Source: Nocardioides aurantiacus
GTDB lineage: Bacteria > Actinomycetota > Actinomycetes > Propionibacteriales > Nocardioidaceae
DNA: 64,000 nucleotides
NCBI RefSeq assembly: GCF_003752505.1
Contig: NZ_RKHO01000001.1
Location: 992,001-1,056,000, forward strand
Direction of reading: 5' to 3'
Positions 25,553 through 34,422 of the stretch are shown here, one piece after another (positions within the stretch are counted from its first letter, which is position 1; the number at the start of each line of letters is the position of its first letter). The notes under the pieces are model-generated. The model was given only the letters and a program-made list of their open reading frames with translations. It was not told the origin of the DNA and searched no databases. The position numbers and the translations under genes were made by a program.

Positions 25553-26323
25553 ATGCCGCAGGGACCACCGCCACCGCCGTGGCCGTCCGGACAGGCCCCA
25601 CCGGGTGCGGTGCCACCACCCCCGCAACGCCGGGGCGCCTCGACCGGGCTCAAGATCTTCGTCGGGGTCCTGGCCCTCGCGCTCGTGGTCGGCGCCCTCG
25701 GCGTGGTGCTGCTGGTGACCCGCGTCCTCGGTGACGAGGAGCTGCCCCTGGCCGGCGACGGTCCCTCCGGCGGACCGTCGTCCGCGCCGCAGGGTGAGGC
25801 CGCGGATCCGCCGCCGGGCGAGGTCGCGCTGCTGGGGAAGACGTGGGGGAGTGGCGAGGACACCTACACCTTCGAGCTCGACGGTCTGCAGCCGTTCCGC
25901 GGCCCCGACTACTGGGGCTGCATGCAGATGGAGTCCTCGGCCGAGTCGGCGCGCTGGGCCTGCACCGACGACGGCGGCACCTTCCCGACGGAGCCGCGCC
26001 ACGAGCCGCCGTCCGTCGGCCGCATCGAGAGCATCGCCTGCCCCGCGCCGTGCGACGTCAGCGACCGCGGCACCCTGGCCGAGCACGCCGGCTCGTTCGC
26101 GGGGCTGGTGCCGCGGATGCGCGCGCTGGACGAGCGGACCTGGTGGATCGACGTCCCGGCCGAGGGCGAGGACGGACCGACCCCGATGGCGATGGCCCGC
26201 AGCTACGACAGCGACGGTGACGACGAGCCCGACCACGTGCTGATGGTGTTCCTCTCCGCCCATCCCGAGGACGTCGAGGTGGCCGGGAAGACGATGCGCG
26301 ACCTCTACGACCGCCAGCGCTGA
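25553..26323 (+). CDS. Membrane-anchored protein with extracytoplasmic domain
   Basis: A 256-residue protein with a Pro-rich cytoplasmic N-terminus, one transmembrane helix (about 33-58, LKIFVGVLALALVVGALGVVLLVT), a Gly/Ser/Pro linker and an outer domain with four Cys (YWGCMQME, WACTDD, ACPAPCDV) that probably pair. The ATG at 25553 is preceded by GGGGGGCCAG; a TAGGCT -10 lies about 40 bp upstream. No domain is recognised. The architecture is common among Nocardioides surface proteins. Confidence 0.72.
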   Translation: MPQGPPPPPWPSGQAPPGAVPPPPQRRGASTGLKIFVGVLALALVVGALGVVLLVTRVLGDEELPLAGDGPSGGPSSAPQGEAADPPPGEVALLGKTWGSGEDTYTFELDGLQPFRGPDYWGCMQMESSAESARWACTDDGGTFPTEPRHEPPSVGRIESIACPAPCDVSDRGTLAEHAGSFAGLVPRMRALDERTWWIDVPAEGEDGPTPMAMARSYDSDGDDEPDHVLMVFLSAHPEDVEVAGKTMRDLYDRQR

Positions 26324-26412
26324 GGCCGCGCCGCGCCCCACGCGCGGGCGACGAGACCCGGGTCGTCGGTGCGGCCCCCTAGATTGAGCCCGACGGCAGA
26401 GGGGGTGGGCAG

Positions 26413-27294
26413 GTGAGCCCGAGCTTCGACGACGTGGTCGAGCGGTCCTGGCAGCGGTTCGAGCGCGACCTCGCCGCGCGCCTGGTCCACCTCGAGGGCG
26501 AGCTGGCGGTGGTCTGTCCTGCCGGGCTCGGCGAGGACACCGGCACCCGCCTGGTGCTGACCCGGCTGGGGGAGCTGGTCATGGCCGAGGTGCGTGGGCC
26601 GGGGGAGCCCGGGCCGGCCACCCGCGTCCCCCGGGCCGTCGAGCCGGCGCTGGTCGCGCTCGGCTGGGAGGCGCCCGACCACCTCGCCCACCCGGCCTGG
26701 TGGTGCGGGGCCCTCGTCGACGACCTGCCGGCGCTGTGCGCCGTGCTGGCCGACACGCTGCGGATGGCGCTGGGCGTGGTGCACCCCGACTTCCTCCACG
26801 AGGCGGGCTCGGGTCCCGGCGATCCCGGGTGGCTGGGCGAGGTGGCCCGTGAGGCCGGGTCCCGTGGTGAGCTGCTCGACATGGTCGCGCAGGCCCTCGC
26901 CCCGTCGTACGGCCCCGAGGTCAAGCGCGACGACGAGGGCGACTTCCCCGTCTTCACCGGCGTCGTGCCGATCTGGATCCGCGTGCTCGAGGACCGGCCG
27001 ACGCTGCGCTTCTTCAGCCACGTGGTGTGCGAGGTCTCCGACGCCCGGCGGGCCCGGATCGAGGTCGAGATCCTCAACCGGCGCACGCCGCTGCTGAAGT
27101 TCCAGCTCGCGGGCGACACCGTGCTGGCCTCCTACGAGCTGCCCGCCGACCCGTTCGTGGCCCACCAGGTGCTCGGCGTCCTGGAGTCGCTGTCGGACTC
27201 GCTCAACGAGCTGGCCGTCGACCTCGCCGACCGCGTGGGCGGCTCGCTGTTCTTCGACGCCCTCGAGGAGAGCACCGACGACGACCTCGGCTGA
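26413..27294 (+). CDS. YbjN/type III chaperone-like domain protein (tentative)
   Basis: A 293-residue soluble acidic protein. The C-terminal half has the pattern RIEVEILNRRTPLLKFQLAG, then TVLASYELPADPF and a final helix, like YbjN-type chaperone-fold domains. The N-terminal half (about 1-140) is separate and unfamiliar; it may be a degenerate repeat of the same fold. The GTG at 26413 follows GGGTGGGCAG. There is no signal peptide or membrane helix. The function is unknown. Confidence 0.65.
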   Translation: MSPSFDDVVERSWQRFERDLAARLVHLEGELAVVCPAGLGEDTGTRLVLTRLGELVMAEVRGPGEPGPATRVPRAVEPALVALGWEAPDHLAHPAWWCGALVDDLPALCAVLADTLRMALGVVHPDFLHEAGSGPGDPGWLGEVAREAGSRGELLDMVAQALAPSYGPEVKRDDEGDFPVFTGVVPIWIRVLEDRPTLRFFSHVVCEVSDARRARIEVEILNRRTPLLKFQLAGDTVLASYELPADPFVAHQVLGVLESLSDSLNELAVDLADRVGGSLFFDALEESTDDDLG

Positions 27295-27352
27295 CCCGGG
27301 TCCGCCGGGCGACCGACCGGGGCGTCCCGTCGATCGCCGACGATGGGGCAGG

Positions 27353-28825
27353 ATGACCGACGTGGTGGACGAGCACGGCCTGGTGTTCCCGGCCGACGAC
27401 GAGGGCAGGCGCAGCACGTCACGCACGGGCCGGGGGGTGGTGGCCGACGCGTTGCGCGCGGTCGACCCCACGGGCGCCCGCGCGGCGGAGCAGGAGACCG
27501 CGTGGCGCACCGGCTACCTCCCGCACTTCCGGCGCGCCGTCGAGGCCGGGCTCGAGGGCCCCGACGCCGCGGTGACCGTGGCCCGCGACGGCCTCGACTC
27601 GCTGCACGAGCGGATGCGTGTCGTCGGTCCCGACGGGCACGACCACCGGCTCACCGACTGGCCCGACGACGGCGCGACGGTGCGCTCGGTCGAGGTCGCC
27701 GGTGAGGGCGAGGCGGTCCGCGAGCTGGTGCTGCCCTACCACGGCGAGCGCTTGCGCGGCCCCGGCATCCGGCGCCGCCTGGGCGGCTGGGTGGAGCGCG
27801 GCGTCGTCGAGCCGAGCGTGGCCGAGGCCGTCGACCGCGTGCTCGACAACCCCGACTGGCTCCGCCTCGAGGGACACACCGTCGCCGTCCTCGGCGCCGG
27901 CGCCGAGATGGGCCCGCTGCCCTCCCTGGTGCGGTGGGGCGCCCGGGTCGCCGCCGTCGACCTGCCCCGACCCGACATCTGGCAGCGCGTCCTGACCCTG
28001 GCCCGCAACGGGTCCGGCACCGTCGTGGTCCCGACCCTGCACGACGACGACGGTCGCGCCCTCGACGACGTGGCCGGTCTCGACCTGCTGGCGCAGGTGC
28101 CGGCGATCGAGCGGTGGCTGGCCGAGCAGCCGGGCACGCTCGTGGTCGGCAACTACGTCTACGCCGACGGCGCGACCAACACCCGGGTGAGCACCGCCGT
28201 GGACGACCTCAGCCGGCGGCTGCTGGCCGACCGCGGCGACACGGCCCTGGGCTTCCTGGCCACCCCGACCGACGTGTTCGTGGTGCCGAAGGAGGCCGTG
28301 GAACAGTCGACGGCGTCCTACGAGAGCCGGTCGGGCCGCTCCAAGACGCTGGGCCGGCCGCTGCGGACCCTGTCGGGCGGGCGGCTGCTCCGGCGGCAGT
28401 ACGTCGCCGGCTCCGACCCGGGCGTCAACGACTCGCTGGTCCCGCAGCAGGGGCCCAACTACGCCCTCGCCAAGCGCGTGCAGCGCTGGCGCGCCACGGT
28501 CGCGCGCCACGACGGGGTCACGGTGTCGATGAACGTGGCGCCCCCGACCCGCACCCGCTCGGTGGTCAAGAACCGGGCCCTCGCGGCGGCGTACGCCGGG
28601 GCGCACCGCTTCGGCGTGGAGGTCTTCGAGCCGGCGACCTCCAACGTGCTGATGGCCGCGCTGCTGGTGCACGACCTGCACACGCAGGGCGGCCCGCGCC
28701 ACGAGCAGCCCTGGCAGGACGAGGCGTACGCCGCGTGCCACGGCGGGTTGTGGCGCACGGCCTACGCCCCGCGCAGCGCGCTCGGGCTGGCCGCGCTGCT
28801 GGGGTACGGCGCCGCCCGCGGCTGA
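27353..28825 (+). CDS. Conserved protein with Rossmann-like segment
   Basis: A 490-residue soluble protein of unknown function. Around residues 178-210 it has GHTVAVLGAGAEMGPLPSLVRWGARVAAVDLPRP, a nucleotide-binding beta-alpha-beta with GxGxxxG-like spacing and an acidic end of strand 2. Later segments include LVVGNYVYADGATNTRVS and SDPGVNDSLVPQQGPNYALAKR. This is consistent with a dehydrogenase or methyltransferase fold, but I see no diagnostic catalytic motif. ATG 27353 follows GACGAT by 8 nt. Confidence 0.65.
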   Translation: MTDVVDEHGLVFPADDEGRRSTSRTGRGVVADALRAVDPTGARAAEQETAWRTGYLPHFRRAVEAGLEGPDAAVTVARDGLDSLHERMRVVGPDGHDHRLTDWPDDGATVRSVEVAGEGEAVRELVLPYHGERLRGPGIRRRLGGWVERGVVEPSVAEAVDRVLDNPDWLRLEGHTVAVLGAGAEMGPLPSLVRWGARVAAVDLPRPDIWQRVLTLARNGSGTVVVPTLHDDDGRALDDVAGLDLLAQVPAIERWLAEQPGTLVVGNYVYADGATNTRVSTAVDDLSRRLLADRGDTALGFLATPTDVFVVPKEAVEQSTASYESRSGRSKTLGRPLRTLSGGRLLRRQYVAGSDPGVNDSLVPQQGPNYALAKRVQRWRATVARHDGVTVSMNVAPPTRTRSVVKNRALAAAYAGAHRFGVEVFEPATSNVLMAALLVHDLHTQGGPRHEQPWQDEAYAACHGGLWRTAYAPRSALGLAALLGYGAARG

Positions 28826-28863
28826 GGCCCGCCCGGACGGACGGGCCTCACCGGCAGGTCAGG

Positions 28864-29193
28864 TCAGCGGACGCCGATGGCGCGCGAGCAGTGGGGCCAC
28901 GCGCCCCAGCCCTGGTTGCGCTTGATCCGCTCGGCCACGCGGATCTGCTCGACCTTGGTGGCGCGGTGGGGCAGCCGGGCGAACTTCTTGCCGCCGAAGG
29001 CACGCCAGGTGCGGGGGCTGATCTGCAGACCGCCGTAGTAGCCGTTGCCGGTGTTGACGTGCCACCGGCTGGTCGACTCGCAGTGGGCCATCCGGTTCCA
29101 GGTGCGCGCGGTCGCGGCCTCGGCGGCGGGACCGGTGAGCACCGGGAGCGCCAGGACGAAGGCAGCGAGCAGCGACAGGACGAGCTTGCGCAT
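28864..29193 (-). CDS. Resuscitation-promoting-factor-like transglycosylase
   Basis: A 109-residue secreted muralytic protein. The signal peptide is MRKLVLSLLAAFVLALPVLT up to AEAA; the rest is one Rpf domain: WNRMAHCESTSRWHVNTGNG with catalytic E39, YYGGLQISPRTW, then AERI and WGAWPHC. C38 and C102 form the conserved disulfide. It lacks the LysM or G5 domains of larger Rpf proteins, so it is a minimal form. ATG 29193 has GGAGG. A c-di-AMP riboswitch precedes it, typical for actinobacterial rpf genes. Confidence 0.95.
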   Translation of the reverse strand: MRKLVLSLLAAFVLALPVLTGPAAEAATARTWNRMAHCESTSRWHVNTGNGYYGGLQISPRTWRAFGGKKFARLPHRATKVEQIRVAERIKRNQGWGAWPHCSRAIGVR

Positions 29194-29204
29194 GAGGGTT
29201 CCTC

Positions 29205-29345
29205 CACGCGCCTGCGAGGTTAGCTGTCGGGTTCGGGCCGGGGAGCCCGGTCACTGTCGTGACTTCACCCCGAGGACCGCGGTGCGGTCCGGGAAACCTG
29301 GGTTCCCCGCTCCTGTCCGAAAGGTTCGTGTGACACCCCCGCGCG
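29205..29345 (-). ncRNA. ydaO/yuaA cyclic di-AMP riboswitch upstream of the Rpf gene
   Basis: Read on the minus strand, the leader contains CGGACAGGAGCGGGGAACCC, then CTCGGGGTGAAGTC, and near its 3' end CGAACCCGACAGCTAACCTC followed by GCAGGCG. These are the conserved blocks of the ydaO-yuaA motif in actinobacterial rpf leaders. Ligand binding is expected to lower expression. The 3' end is about 15 nt from the start codon. A TAGGGT -10 (minus strand, 29395-29400) lies upstream. Exact limits are approximate; the rest of the 306-bp gap shows nothing else. Confidence 0.9.
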
Positions 29346-29499
29346 GACAGGACTCGGCGGTCACGGGGGGACGCCCCGCGACGCGGGACAACGCACCCTA
29401 ACCCCGGGTGAACGGGGTTGTCGCTGACCCGGGCGGGTGGTTCGGCACGGCACCGACCTACTAGTCCGGTGCCGTGCCGAGCCTGCCCGGGGACGCGCG

Positions 29500-31815
29500 T
29501 CAGGGCGTGGGGGCCAGGTCGCGCTCGGGGGCGGCCTCGCGGCTCGTCGCGGTCGGCCGCTGCAGCCGCTCGCCCTCCACGTCGACCTCGGGGAGCACCC
29601 GCGCGATCCAGCGGGGGAGCCACCAGGCCTTGTCGCCGAGGAGGTACATCACGGCCGGGATCAGCGCCATCCGCACCACGAAGGCGTCGAAGAACACCGC
29701 GGCGGCGAGGGCGAACCCGATGGACTGGATCAGCGGGTCGTCCTGCAGCACGAAGGCGGCGAAGACCGAGATCATGATCGTGGCCGCCGCGGCGACGACA
29801 CGGGCGCTGTTGCGGAACCCGTCGACGACCGCCTCCCGGGCCGACATCCCGTGCACGAACGCCTCGCGCATCCGGGTCACCAGGAACACCTGGTAGTCCA
29901 TCGCCAGCCCGAACACGATGCCGATGACGATGATCGGCATGAAGCTGACCAGCGGCTGGCCCTCGACCAGACCGAGCGCGCCCTCCTGGAAGACCAGGAC
30001 GGTGGCGCCGAGCGTGGCGAGCACCGAGAGCAGGAAGCCCAGGGTCGCGGTCAGCGGCACCAGGAGCGACCGGAAGACGAGCATCAGCAGCAGGAACGCC
30101 AGGCCGACCACGACGGCGAGGTAGATCGGCAGTGCCTCGGTGAGCCGCTCGGAGACGTCGGTCTGGATGGCGGTGATGCCGGTGACGCCCAGCCGGGTGC
30201 CGGTCTCGGCCTCGATGTCGGACTGGTCGCTGCGCAACCGGTCGAGCAGGTCGAGCGTGCCCTGGTCCGACGGGCCGCCCTGGGGGGTGACGAGCACCTG
30301 CGCACCGACCCCGTCGCCGCTGGTGGCGACGACCTGGGCGTTGGCGACGCCGTCCTGCCCGGCGGCCCAGGCGACGACGTCGCCGAAGGCCTGCTGCGCC
30401 GACTGCTGGCCGGGGGTGCGGCGGGCGTCGACGACCAGCAGCAGCGGTGCTTCACGACCGGGGCCGAAGGCCTCGCTGACCAGGTCGGAGGCCTTGCGCT
30501 GGGTGGTGTCGACGGCGGAGGTGGAGTCGGTCGGCAGCGAGAGCTGGAGGCTCTGCAGGGGCACGGCGAGCGCGCCGAGGCCGACCACGACCAGCAGCAC
30601 CACGACGACCGGGGCACGCCCGACGAGCCGGGCCCAGCGGACGCCGTTGTTGACGGCGAGGCCGTGGGCGTCGCGCTTGTCCTCGCGGCGTCGCACCCGC
30701 CCCGCGAAGGCCTTGCCGCCCAACATGCCGAGCAGGGCCGGCAGCAGGGTGAGGGCGACCAGCACGGCGAGGAACACCGTGCCGGCGGCCGCGAGACCCA
30801 TCGAGGTCAGGAACGGGATCCCCACGATGCTCAGCGCGCCGAGCGCGATCAGCACGGTCAGGCCGGCGAACACCACGGCCGAGCCCGCGGTGCCGACCGC
30901 GATGCCGACGGCGGCCCGCCGGTCGTCGGTACGCCGCAGCTCCGTGCGGTAGCGGGCCAGGATGAACAGCGTGTAGTCGATGCCGACCGCCAGGCCGATC
31001 ATCGTGGCCAGGATCGGGGTGGTGGTGCCGATGGTGGTCAGTGCCGTGGCGATGCTGATGCCGAGGATGCCCAGGGCGACGCCGATCAGCGCGGTCAGGA
31101 TGGGCAGGCCGGCCGCGACCAGCGAGCCGAAGGTGATGATCAGGACCACAGCCGCGACGGCGATGCCGACCAGCTCGCTGGTGCCGCCGACCTCGGGGAT
31201 GGCCTGCAGCCCCGAGCCGTTGACCTCGGCGGTCAGGCCGGCGTCGCGGGCGTCCGCGAGCGCGTCCAGCAGGGCCTCGCGGGTCGCGGGCTCGACGTCG
31301 GCGGGGGAGGCGACGTCGAAGTCCCAGGTGATGACGCCGATCCGGTCGTCCTGGCCCAGCGGGAGGAGGGCCCGGGCGTTCTCCTCGGCGACGCGCTGCG
31401 GCGTACCCGCCTCGACGGCACCCGAGACGGCCCGCTCGAACTGCGCGTCCGAGGCGGTGACCGGGTCGGCCAGCTTCGGCTCGTCGGGCATCTGGGGAAG
31501 GTCCTGGAGCGCGGCGACGAGGTCCTCCACCTCGCCGGAGTACGGCTGCTCGCGCAGCGACTCTCCCTCGGGAGCGGCGACCACGACGTTGACCGTGGCG
31601 AGGTCCTGGGCGTCCTCGGCCTCGGGGAAGAGGTACTGCTGCAGCTCCTGCGCCTGCAGCGCGGGGATGCCCGGGATGGTGAAGGTGTCCTCCATCGGCT
31701 TGCTGACGGTGGCGGCCAGGGTGCCGGCGCCGATGACGACGAGCAGCCAGGCAGCGACGACGACGGGCCAGCGGCGGAACGCGAAGGTGCCGAGGCGGTG
31801 GAGCAGGGTGGCCAT
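29500..31815 (-). CDS. MMPL-family RND transporter
   Basis: A 771-residue inner-membrane transporter with the MMPL layout: one N-terminal helix, an external loop domain (~45-215), five to six helices (~216-385), a second external domain (~430-560) and a final helix block. GLAVGIDYTLFILARYR and FGLAMDYQVFLVTRMRE are the paired Asp/Tyr motifs of the proton relay. It probably exports a lipid or hydrophobic compound. ATG 31815 has GAGAGGAGA. It lies 72 bp downstream of the tetR gene on the same strand and is likely controlled by it. Confidence 0.95.
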   Translation of the reverse strand: MATLLHRLGTFAFRRWPVVVAAWLLVVIGAGTLAATVSKPMEDTFTIPGIPALQAQELQQYLFPEAEDAQDLATVNVVVAAPEGESLREQPYSGEVEDLVAALQDLPQMPDEPKLADPVTASDAQFERAVSGAVEAGTPQRVAEENARALLPLGQDDRIGVITWDFDVASPADVEPATREALLDALADARDAGLTAEVNGSGLQAIPEVGGTSELVGIAVAAVVLIITFGSLVAAGLPILTALIGVALGILGISIATALTTIGTTTPILATMIGLAVGIDYTLFILARYRTELRRTDDRRAAVGIAVGTAGSAVVFAGLTVLIALGALSIVGIPFLTSMGLAAAGTVFLAVLVALTLLPALLGMLGGKAFAGRVRRREDKRDAHGLAVNNGVRWARLVGRAPVVVVLLVVVGLGALAVPLQSLQLSLPTDSTSAVDTTQRKASDLVSEAFGPGREAPLLLVVDARRTPGQQSAQQAFGDVVAWAAGQDGVANAQVVATSGDGVGAQVLVTPQGGPSDQGTLDLLDRLRSDQSDIEAETGTRLGVTGITAIQTDVSERLTEALPIYLAVVVGLAFLLLMLVFRSLLVPLTATLGFLLSVLATLGATVLVFQEGALGLVEGQPLVSFMPIIVIGIVFGLAMDYQVFLVTRMREAFVHGMSAREAVVDGFRNSARVVAAAATIMISVFAAFVLQDDPLIQSIGFALAAAVFFDAFVVRMALIPAVMYLLGDKAWWLPRWIARVLPEVDVEGERLQRPTATSREAAPERDLAPTP

Positions 31816-31887
31816 GTCTCTCCTCGAGAGGCGGGGGTGATCGGGGCGATCGGGTCGGGCGGGCTGGGGCGGGTGCGGTGGGGTGGG

Positions 31888-32508
31888 TCAGGCGAGCAGG
31901 TCGCGCGCCGTGTGCAGGGTGGCGAGGAACAGCGGCGCCAGGTCGGTGCCGTGGTCGCCGGTCAGGAAGCGATCCATCGCGAGGTGCAGGCAGGCGACGA
32001 CGAGGGTGAGCGCGACGTCGAACCGCTGCCGGTCGTACGCCGCCCCCTCGCGCTGCTCGACGTAGCCCAGGCAGGACTCGACCAGCTCCTGCAGCCGGTC
32101 GAGCGCGTGGGCGATCAACCGTGGGTTGGCCTGCATGGCGGCACGCCCCAGCGCCACCTCCTCGGGGCTCTCGGGGCGCTCGCGGAGGACCTGGACCACG
32201 ATCTCGGCGAGGTCCTCGACCAGGCTGCCGTGCGGCCCGCCCGCCACGAAGGTGGTGAAGACCTCGGCGGCGATCACCGGGGGAGCGCCGATGACGGCGT
32301 CGTCCTTGCCGGGGACGTAGTTGAACAGCGTGCGGCGCGAGACCCCGGCAGCGCCGGCGAGGTCGTCCATGGTGAACCCGTCGATGCCGTGCTCGACGGC
32401 CAGCCGGCGGGCGGCGGTGACGATGTCGTGCAGCGTCTGCTCACGCTTCGCCGCCCGGCCGGTGCCGACAGGCGGGGCAGAGGTTGCACTCTCGGTCACG
32501 GAGTGCAT
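31888..32508 (-). CDS. TetR-family transcriptional regulator
   Basis: A 206-residue repressor. The helix-turn-helix is at about residues 25-70 (DIVTAARRLAVEHGIDGFTM, then VSRRTLFNYVPGKDDAV, the family recognition helix with the typical T/L-FNYF-like end). The C-terminal helices would bind a ligand. ATG 32506-32508 is chosen; a start at 32538 is in frame but would lie across the operator-like region. It probably represses the mmpL gene downstream and its own promoter; palindromes lie upstream. Confidence 0.92.
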   Translation of the reverse strand: MHSVTESATSAPPVGTGRAAKREQTLHDIVTAARRLAVEHGIDGFTMDDLAGAAGVSRRTLFNYVPGKDDAVIGAPPVIAAEVFTTFVAGGPHGSLVEDLAEIVVQVLRERPESPEEVALGRAAMQANPRLIAHALDRLQELVESCLGYVEQREGAAYDRQRFDVALTLVVACLHLAMDRFLTGDHGTDLAPLFLATLHTARDLLA

Positions 32509-32517
32509 TTTTGCACT
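32502..32517. promoter_or_regulatory. Palindrome at the tetR start
   Basis: AGTGCATTTTTGCACT has 6-bp arms and a 4-nt T centre and overlaps the tetR start codon; more TGCAC/GTGCA half-sites are near (about 32485 and 32531). A candidate TetR autoregulatory site. Confidence 0.5.
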
Positions 32518-32556
32518 GCCATCCACACGGGTGCACATGGGGGTGAGGGAGGCCCT

Positions 32557-32589
32557 CTCTTAACAAGAGTGTCTTAGTAGAGTTACTGT
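32557..32589 (+). promoter_or_regulatory. Promoter with operator-like palindrome, divergent from tetR
   Basis: TTAACA (32560-32565), an 18-bp spacer and TACTGT (32584-32589) form a -35/-10 pair reading to the right. CTCTTAACAAGAG (32557-32569) is a palindrome covering the -35, so the TetR protein may also repress the gene at 32616. Confidence 0.55.
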
Positions 32590-32615
32590 GGGAATCCGCC
32601 ACCCAGGAGGCCCCC

Positions 32616-32933
32616 GTGACGCACGCCGCTCTGCTCGACAGCCCGGCCGCCCCGACCACCCTGACCGCTGCCCCTGCGCTGCGGCAGGCGCTCGGCGGGC
32701 TGGTGGCGTGGCAGGAGTCCTGGCACCTCCACTGTGCGGGACGGCTGGGCGTGCGGGTCGACGAGGTCGCGGTCGCCCCGGTGCAGGGGAGCGACGGCGA
32801 GGTCCGGTTCGACGTGCAGCTGCGCGGGCCCGAGCCCGCCGCGAGGTACGACGCGGTGCTGGCCGCCGCCCGCGAGCACGCCCCCGTGCTCGACCTCGTC
32901 ACCGGCGGCCCGGCGGGCACGCGCGGCCACTAG
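32616..32933 (+). CDS. Small protein, OsmC-like C-terminus (tentative)
   Basis: A 105-residue soluble protein. The GTG start has AGGAGG upstream, and a good promoter precedes it, so it is probably real. The last third (FDVQLRGPEPAARYDAVLAA, then REHAPVLDLVTG) resembles the end of OsmC-type peroxidase proteins, where a Cys usually replaces the Ala of HAPV; that catalytic Cys is absent, so activity is doubtful. It is divergent from tetR and may be in its regulon. Confidence 0.6.
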   Translation: MTHAALLDSPAAPTTLTAAPALRQALGGLVAWQESWHLHCAGRLGVRVDEVAVAPVQGSDGEVRFDVQLRGPEPAARYDAVLAAAREHAPVLDLVTGGPAGTRGH

Positions 32934-32981
32934 GCTCGACGCGCACGCGGCCGCCGGGGTCGCGCCGTCCCCGGGAGAGCC

Positions 32982-34403
32982 ATGTCCGACGCCCAGGAGC
33001 TGCGCGAGGCGGCCCCCTCCCCGCTCGGCACCCGCCGTGCCGGCGTGCTGCTGCACGTCACCTCGCTGCCCGGTGGCGACCTGGGCGGCTCGGCGTACGC
33101 CTTCGTCGACTGGCTCGCCGACGCGGGCGCGACGGTGTGGCAGCTGCTGCCGCTCGTGCCGGTGCACGAGGACGAGGCCTCGCCGTACAACTCCCTCTCG
33201 GCGATGGCCGGCAACCCCCTGCTGATCAGCGACGACCTGCGCCGCGAGCACGGGCTCGGCACGCTCGCCGAGCTCTCGCCCGAGCAGCGCACCCAGCACG
33301 ACGCGTGGTGCGAGCAGCACGCGGTCTGGCTGGAGCCGTACGCCGAGTTCACCGTGCTGCGCGAGCTCCACGACCGCGCCCCCTGGACCACCTGGGAGCC
33401 CGGGCTCCGCGACCGGGTGCCCGCCGAGGTCGCCGCCGCACTGGCCCCGCACGCCGACCGCCTCGACGCGGTCCGGCTCGAGCAGTGGGTCTTCGACGAG
33501 CAGTGGCGCGCGCTGACGACGTACGCCGCGGAGCGCGGGGTGCTCACCTTCGGCGACCTCCCGATCTTCGTGGCGCCCGACAGCGCCGACGTGTGGGCCG
33601 ACCGGGCGATGTTCCGGCTCGACGCCGAGGGCCGCCCGACCACCGTGACGGGCGTGCCGCCGGACTACTTCGCCGCCGACGGCCAGCGGTGGAACAACCC
33701 CCACTACGACTGGGTGGCGATGGCCGCCGACGACTTCGGCTGGTGGCGTCGCCGGATCGCCCGGCAGCGCGAGCTGTTCGACCTGGTGCGCATCGACCAC
33801 TTCCGGGGCTTCGAGGCCGCCTGGCACGTGCCTGTCGAGGCGCCGACCGCCCGCGACGGAGCCTGGGTCGAGGGGCCGGGCCACGAGGTGCTGGCCGCGC
33901 TCGTCGAGACCGCGGGTGAGGGCACCCTGGTCGCCGAGGACCTCGGTGTGATCACGCCGGCCGTCGACGAGCTGCGGACCGCCGCCGGGCTGCCGGGGAT
34001 GAAGGTGCTGCAGTTCGCCTTCGACGGCGGCCGCGACAACCCCTACCTGCCGCGGTTCCACGGCGAGGACTCCGTCGTCTACACCGGCACCCACGACAAC
34101 GACACCACGCTCGGCTGGTGGTCCGAGCTGGACCGCAATGCCCGCCGCCGGGTGCGCCGCCACCTCCCGGCCGGTGAGCCGATGCCCTGGGCCCTGGTGC
34201 ACCTGGCCCTGACCTCGACGGCCCGCCTGGCCGTCGTACCCGCCCAGGACCTGCTGGCCCTCGGTTCCGAGGCCCGGATGAACACCCCCGGCACCGCCAC
34301 CGGCAACTGGGGCTGGCAGAGCGCGCCCGGCGCGTTCACCCCCGACCTCGCCACCCGCCTCCGTGCGCTGGTGGAGGAGACGGACCGGCTCCCGGCCGAC
34401 TGA
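32982..34403 (+). CDS. malQ: 4-alpha-glucanotransferase
   Basis: A 473-residue GH77 enzyme (amylomaltase) that disproportionates maltodextrins. It has SPYNSLSAMAGNPLLIS, the nucleophile D272 in RIDHFRGF, acid/base E319 in VAEDLGV and the third Asp in GTHDNDT. It is short and of the Thermus type, without an N-terminal extension. The ATG at 32982 has GGGAGAG two bases upstream, and a TAGGCT -10 overlaps the preceding stop codon. Confidence 0.95.
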   Translation: MSDAQELREAAPSPLGTRRAGVLLHVTSLPGGDLGGSAYAFVDWLADAGATVWQLLPLVPVHEDEASPYNSLSAMAGNPLLISDDLRREHGLGTLAELSPEQRTQHDAWCEQHAVWLEPYAEFTVLRELHDRAPWTTWEPGLRDRVPAEVAAALAPHADRLDAVRLEQWVFDEQWRALTTYAAERGVLTFGDLPIFVAPDSADVWADRAMFRLDAEGRPTTVTGVPPDYFAADGQRWNNPHYDWVAMAADDFGWWRRRIARQRELFDLVRIDHFRGFEAAWHVPVEAPTARDGAWVEGPGHEVLAALVETAGEGTLVAEDLGVITPAVDELRTAAGLPGMKVLQFAFDGGRDNPYLPRFHGEDSVVYTGTHDNDTTLGWWSELDRNARRRVRRHLPAGEPMPWALVHLALTSTARLAVVPAQDLLALGSEARMNTPGTATGNWGWQSAPGAFTPDLATRLRALVEETDRLPAD

Positions 34404-34422
34404 CCCGTCGGCGGACCAGCGC

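Noticed and set aside
29437-32577. A 1046-codon open frame antisense to mmpL and tetR
   Set aside because: Shadow composition (His/Glu/Asp/Gly runs) and complete overlap with two well-supported genes and their operator region.
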